A stretch of DNA of 64,000 nucleotides from CAWGXG01 sp963826505 (GTDB lineage: Bacteria > Chloroflexota > Anaerolineae > Aggregatilineales > Aggregatilineaceae): contig CAWGXG010000007.1 in the NCBI GenBank assembly GCA_963826505.1, forward strand, positions 186,001 through 250,000. Direction: 5' to 3'. Within the stretch, counting starts at the first letter, position 1, and each line of letters begins with the position of its first letter. Of this stretch, positions 61,162 through 64,000 are shown piece by piece. The notes below the pieces were generated by a model. The model was not told the DNA's origin, searched no databases, and was given only the letters and a program-made list of their open reading frames with translations. The position numbers and the translations under genes were made by a program.

Positions 61162-62040
61162 CTAACCGTGAGTCGCTACGAGGTAATCGATCACAGCCTG
61201 ACGTTCAGCGGAATTGAGATCGGCACCGAACGAGATCATCTCGTCGACGGTGTTGGACCAGACGGCTTCGTTGCCCGTGTGGCTGTCAATGCGCTGCGTA
61301 TCGTGACAGACCGTGCAGCGCTCCTGGACCAATGCCTCACCGTCCAGCGTGCTGCTGGTATCGCCGCTGCTGGAGTCGGTCGAGTCAGGCATGCCCATGA
61401 TGCTGTTCATCAGCAACTCGGCCGTGCCGGCGTATTCCAGGCTGATGGTGATTCCCAGGGCAATCGCGTCAATTCCGTCGCTGTATTCATCCGGCGGGGT
61501 GAGCGCCACGACCACGGCCACCACGCCCGGCACACCATCGAATTGGCGAGCGATCACCGCGCCTTCGCTGACAGAGTCCTTCGCCATGACGTACCCGGCG
61601 ACCAGCTCATCGTCGTTCGGATGAATCTCTTCGGCCTGATTGATCACCAGATCGTTGAGCGGATCATCCGGGGATATGGGTTCCATCAATAATGTGGCGA
61701 AGGCATTCGCCAGATCGGCCACACCATATTCATCAGGCAGCTGGATATCGAGCAAAGACAAGAAATCGACCGGTAGCAACAGCGCATAGATCGCCACATC
61801 GCCCAATTCGGGATTTTCGTCCGCATTCCAACGGGTCAGCGCCTCGTCCGAATTGAGCAGAACCAGATTCGGGAACGGCAGCGTATCATCGACCATCATT
61901 TTCCAATCGCTGGGATAGGAGGCCGAAAACAGCCCATCATCGGACGTGTACGTTTCCAAGTCGGGTCCGTCTTGGGCGAATACCTGAAAAGGCACCATGA
62001 TCAGGGCGATCAAGAGTGCCACACTGATAACACGTTTCAT
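61162..62040 (-). CDS. Secreted PsbP-like protein fused to a monohaem cytochrome c domain (paralogue B)
   Basis: The protein has the same order as its neighbour: signal peptide (MKRVISVALLIALIMVPFQVFAQ), PsbP-like domain (LETYTSDDGLFSASYPSDWKMMV), a Ser/Thr/Asp linker (DSTDSSSGDTSSTLDG) and a haem domain LVQERCTVCHDTQRID with WSNTVDEMISFG and ERQAVIDYLVATHG. It has 292 residues. ATG 62040 was chosen because the signal peptide begins there. Sequences differ widely in the middle, so the duplication is not recent. Confidence 0.85.
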   Translation of the reverse strand: MKRVISVALLIALIMVPFQVFAQDGPDLETYTSDDGLFSASYPSDWKMMVDDTLPFPNLVLLNSDEALTRWNADENPELGDVAIYALLLPVDFLSLLDIQLPDEYGVADLANAFATLLMEPISPDDPLNDLVINQAEEIHPNDDELVAGYVMAKDSVSEGAVIARQFDGVPGVVAVVVALTPPDEYSDGIDAIALGITISLEYAGTAELLMNSIMGMPDSTDSSSGDTSSTLDGEALVQERCTVCHDTQRIDSHTGNEAVWSNTVDEMISFGADLNSAERQAVIDYLVATHG

Positions 62041-62179
62041 CGTAAAGCCTCCAAGCACATAAGTGCGCCACCCCGGCGGGTGACGTCGAGTATCCCTTAA
62101 ATATCCCCTTAAACCCAGGAAATGCCAAGTAAAACCAGTGCAGAGCAGGGCCGATCGCGCCCACCAAGCTCCAACCAAC

Positions 62180-62208
62180 TTGACGCAGCAGAACATTAGT
62201 GCTAAACT
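62180..62208 (+). promoter_or_regulatory. Promoter of the nurA-herA operon
   Basis: TTGACG at 62180-62185 is 17 bases from TAAACT at 62203-62208, which is preceded by TGC (extended -10). The start codon lies 55 bases downstream. Confidence 0.65.
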
Positions 62209-62263
62209 GACTCCGATAAACGTTAACGCGGCTGTGATTCGAAACCGTGTGGAGGCGTGACAG

Positions 62264-63532
62264 GTGACGCTCGAATTCGAGAAAGTTGTGCCGCAGGTAG
62301 AACGCATGGGCCGCGCGCTCGCGGCGCGTTCCGCCGACGCCACCCAGCGCACCCAGGACGCCTGGGAACTGCTTAAAACGTTGGACGATCTGGAAACGAT
62401 CCGCGAGCGAATTCTGTTGGTGCGCGATCGGGACGCAGGCTATCGCGGCGCGGCTCCGGCTTTCAACGACCTCATCGAAGGGGACGACCAGCCCATCGAC
62501 GAGCCGCTCAACCGCGCCTACCCGCTGCCTGCGCTGCCCGGCTGCGCGGCGATCCTGGCGGCGGACGGATCGCAGGTCTACCCCAGCAGTCACAGCGCGG
62601 CCCTCTATTACCTGCTCAACGTGGGCGTGTTTATGTACTATCACGGGCGCGAGCACCTGCCCGAGCAAGTGACCGATCCGCGCCTGTTTTATGCCGACGA
62701 AGACCTGCGCGACAGTCACGGCCAGATGATCACCAACGAGCTCGTCAACCGGCGGCGATCGGTGCAGGAACTGCGAACATTGGCGCGTGAGGCCGCCCAC
62801 CGCCCGGACTTGGACTGCCCGCTGCTGGCGCTCGCGGACGGACCGCTGCTGTTTTGGAGCGGCAAGAATGACCCCGAAGGAGCGCGACTTGAACACGATT
62901 ATTTCGGGATGTTGGTCTATCTGCACGATACTCACGCCGCGTTGTCCGCGCGCGGGCTGAGCGCGAGTCTGGCCGGATACATCGACCGCCCGCGCAGCAC
63001 CTTCCTGATCGGCCTGCTGCACCTGATGAGTCTGGCGGATGACGACGTGCGCGCTTCGGCGCTCCAGACCAACGGCGACTTTGAAGGACTGTTCGACCAG
63101 ATGCTGATGTTCAAGCTGTTGAAGCCCGGCGAGCGGTCGGCGCTGATGGTCCAGCAGTCGCCCCAGAACAAAGCCTACCGGCTGCGCGGCAACCGCTATG
63201 AGATCGCGTTTTTCTATCTCAATGTCGGCCTGGCCCAGGATTACCATTTAGCGCGCGTCGAGCTGCCGATGTGGGTGGCTCGCCAGCCCGCGCTGGTGGA
63301 TCGGGTCCACGCGCTGCTGGTCGATCAATGCCAGATGATGTGGCGCTACCCCTACGCGCTGACGCGCGCGGACGAGCTGGCGGTCGTGCGCGGCCACGAG
63401 CGTGAGCAGCTCAACGGCATGATCGAGCAAGAATTGCTGCGTCACCAGCAGGTTGTCGAGCAATCTGAGAAATTAGAATCCAAAATCGTGCGGCACGGGC
63501 GCACGCGCTACGGCCAGCGCCGCAAGCGTTAG
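62264..63532 (+). CDS. nurA: NurA-domain nuclease
   Basis: NurA is a 5'-3' nuclease that works with the HerA translocase in DNA-end processing, best known from archaea. The 422-residue protein has the catalytic stretch AAILAADGSQVYPSSHSAA (acidic D of the ADGSQ motif) and LLALADGPLLFW (second acidic motif), then LSASLAGYIDRPRS and ALVDRVHALLVDQC. It has a helical N-terminal part. GTG 62264 follows GGAGGCG. The herA-like gene starts 41 bases after its stop. Confidence 0.85.
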   Translation: MTLEFEKVVPQVERMGRALAARSADATQRTQDAWELLKTLDDLETIRERILLVRDRDAGYRGAAPAFNDLIEGDDQPIDEPLNRAYPLPALPGCAAILAADGSQVYPSSHSAALYYLLNVGVFMYYHGREHLPEQVTDPRLFYADEDLRDSHGQMITNELVNRRRSVQELRTLAREAAHRPDLDCPLLALADGPLLFWSGKNDPEGARLEHDYFGMLVYLHDTHAALSARGLSASLAGYIDRPRSTFLIGLLHLMSLADDDVRASALQTNGDFEGLFDQMLMFKLLKPGERSALMVQQSPQNKAYRLRGNRYEIAFFYLNVGLAQDYHLARVELPMWVARQPALVDRVHALLVDQCQMMWRYPYALTRADELAVVRGHEREQLNGMIEQELLRHQQVVEQSEKLESKIVRHGRTRYGQRRKR

Positions 63533-63572
63533 CCCGACCGGGATGGATCGAGGCTTACTGCAGGATGCGACC

Positions 63573-64000
63573 ATGAACGATCAAATCACCGAACAACCCA
63601 CCATCGGCAGCGTGCTGCGCGCCAGTACGACCGGCTTTGTGTGCGGTACGCGCAGCCAGGACATCGTACACCCCTCGTTTGGGGCATTCGTGCGCACCCG
63701 GCACGGCCAGATGTCCGACATCGACGTGATCGGCCTGATCCACGCCATCAGCATCGACGACGATCCCATGATTCGCCAGATGATCCTGGCGAACAACATG
63801 AACGCCGTCACCATCCAGGACCAGCGCGTGAACCGCATGGTCCCCGTGGAGATCAGCGTGGTGAATGTGGGCTTCGTGCAGTTGGGCGCGGTCCATCATA
63901 CGCTGCCGCCGCGCCCGCCATTGAGTCTGGACGCGGTGCAGTTGTGCGACACCGCCACGATCGCCGATTTCACGCAGCGGTTGGACTTTCTGCGGTTGGT
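63573..64000 (+). CDS. HerA-like ATPase, N-terminal HAS-barrel part (3' partial)
   Basis: An open frame from ATG 63573 runs off the right edge. The first 142 residues start TIGSVLRASTTGFVCGTRSQD and continue PSFGAFVRTRHGQMSDIDVIGLIHAISIDDDPMIRQMI and HTLPPRPPLSLDAVQL. They fit the HAS barrel that precedes HerA-FtsK-type motor domains. No Walker motif is reached before the edge. Position right after nurA supports the call. Confidence 0.75.
   Translation, partial: MNDQITEQPTIGSVLRASTTGFVCGTRSQDIVHPSFGAFVRTRHGQMSDIDVIGLIHAISIDDDPMIRQMILANNMNAVTIQDQRVNRMVPVEISVVNVGFVQLGAVHHTLPPRPPLSLDAVQLCDTATIADFTQRLDFLRL

Noticed and set aside
61937..63247. 436-residue minus-strand frame over nurA
   Set aside because: Antisense to nurA and runs into the PsbP-cytochrome gene; a shadow.
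1..64000. Mobile elements, phage genes, CRISPR arrays and rRNA genes
   Set aside because: None could be recognised: no transposase or integrase motif, no repeat-spacer array and no rRNA signature was seen.

Overview
The window is GC-rich, gene-dense bacterial chromosome. The gene mix points to a monoderm-like member of the Chloroflexota, possibly Anaerolineae-related. That mix is a T-box-controlled trp operon, a cytochrome b/Rieske/multihaem cluster, BMP-type nucleoside and CUT1-type sugar ABC transporters, a NurA-HerA pair, a DHH-CBS-CCA fusion and PqqD-M50/FHA genes. The taxonomic call is inference from gene content; no phylogeny was run. No transposase, integrase, phage gene, rRNA operon or CRISPR array was seen.

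Layout. 1-304: end of an unidentified gene. 455-8235: strong promoter, tryptophan T-box leader and trpE-G-D-C-F, a GNAT acetyltransferase, trpB and trpA. From 1.75 to 5.9 kb this operon is broken by 14 single-base frame changes, although the proteins are otherwise intact. 8.3-11.5 kb: methyltransferase, polyprenyl synthase and KDG-kinase-like genes, minus strand. 11.7-19.0 kb: secreted three-repeat protein, cytochrome b, Rieske protein, tri-haem cytochrome c, DUF4405-like membrane protein and an OmpR/histidine-kinase pair. 19.1-24.4 kb: phoU, beta-phosphoglucomutase, MaoC hydratase, zinc ribbon, DinB-like protein, HD hydrolase, tRNA-Ser(GGA), M23 peptidase and glutaredoxin. 24.4-29.0 kb: amidase, serA, class V aminotransferase and phosphoglucose/phosphomannose isomerase, minus strand.

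29.3-33.7 kb: response regulator, isocitrate/isopropylmalate-type dehydrogenase and the DHH-CBS-CCA fusion. 33.9-39.1 kb: BMP-type nucleoside ABC transporter (two permeases, binding protein, ATPase). 39.1-46.9 kb: LacI-controlled sugar operon (LacI, binding protein, permease with inserted SH3-like domains, permease, ATPase, glycosidase). 47.0-56.8 kb: glycosyltransferase, membrane protein, GAF-PP2C phosphatase, pseudouridine synthase, acyltransferase, IlvE, two orphan genes, RNase J and a small cold-shock-like protein. 57.1-59.8 kb: zinc finger, double-FHA and PqqD-M50 operon. 60.0-62.0 kb: tandem paralogues joining a PsbP-like secreted domain to a monohaem cytochrome. 62.2-64.0 kb: nurA and the start of a herA-like gene.

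The most notable points are: SH3-like repeats inside an ABC permease; repeated ET-x-x-L/M motifs in the M50 protein next to a double-FHA gene; Gly-Gln repeats shared by a secreted protein and the sensor kinase of the same respiratory cluster; a five-locus family of 7-base-period repeats, three of them starting 0-3 bases after a stop codon; and the strong bias of frame breaks towards one extra base. That bias may be a sequencing artefact, but it should be settled before trpE, G, D, C and F are called pseudogenes.
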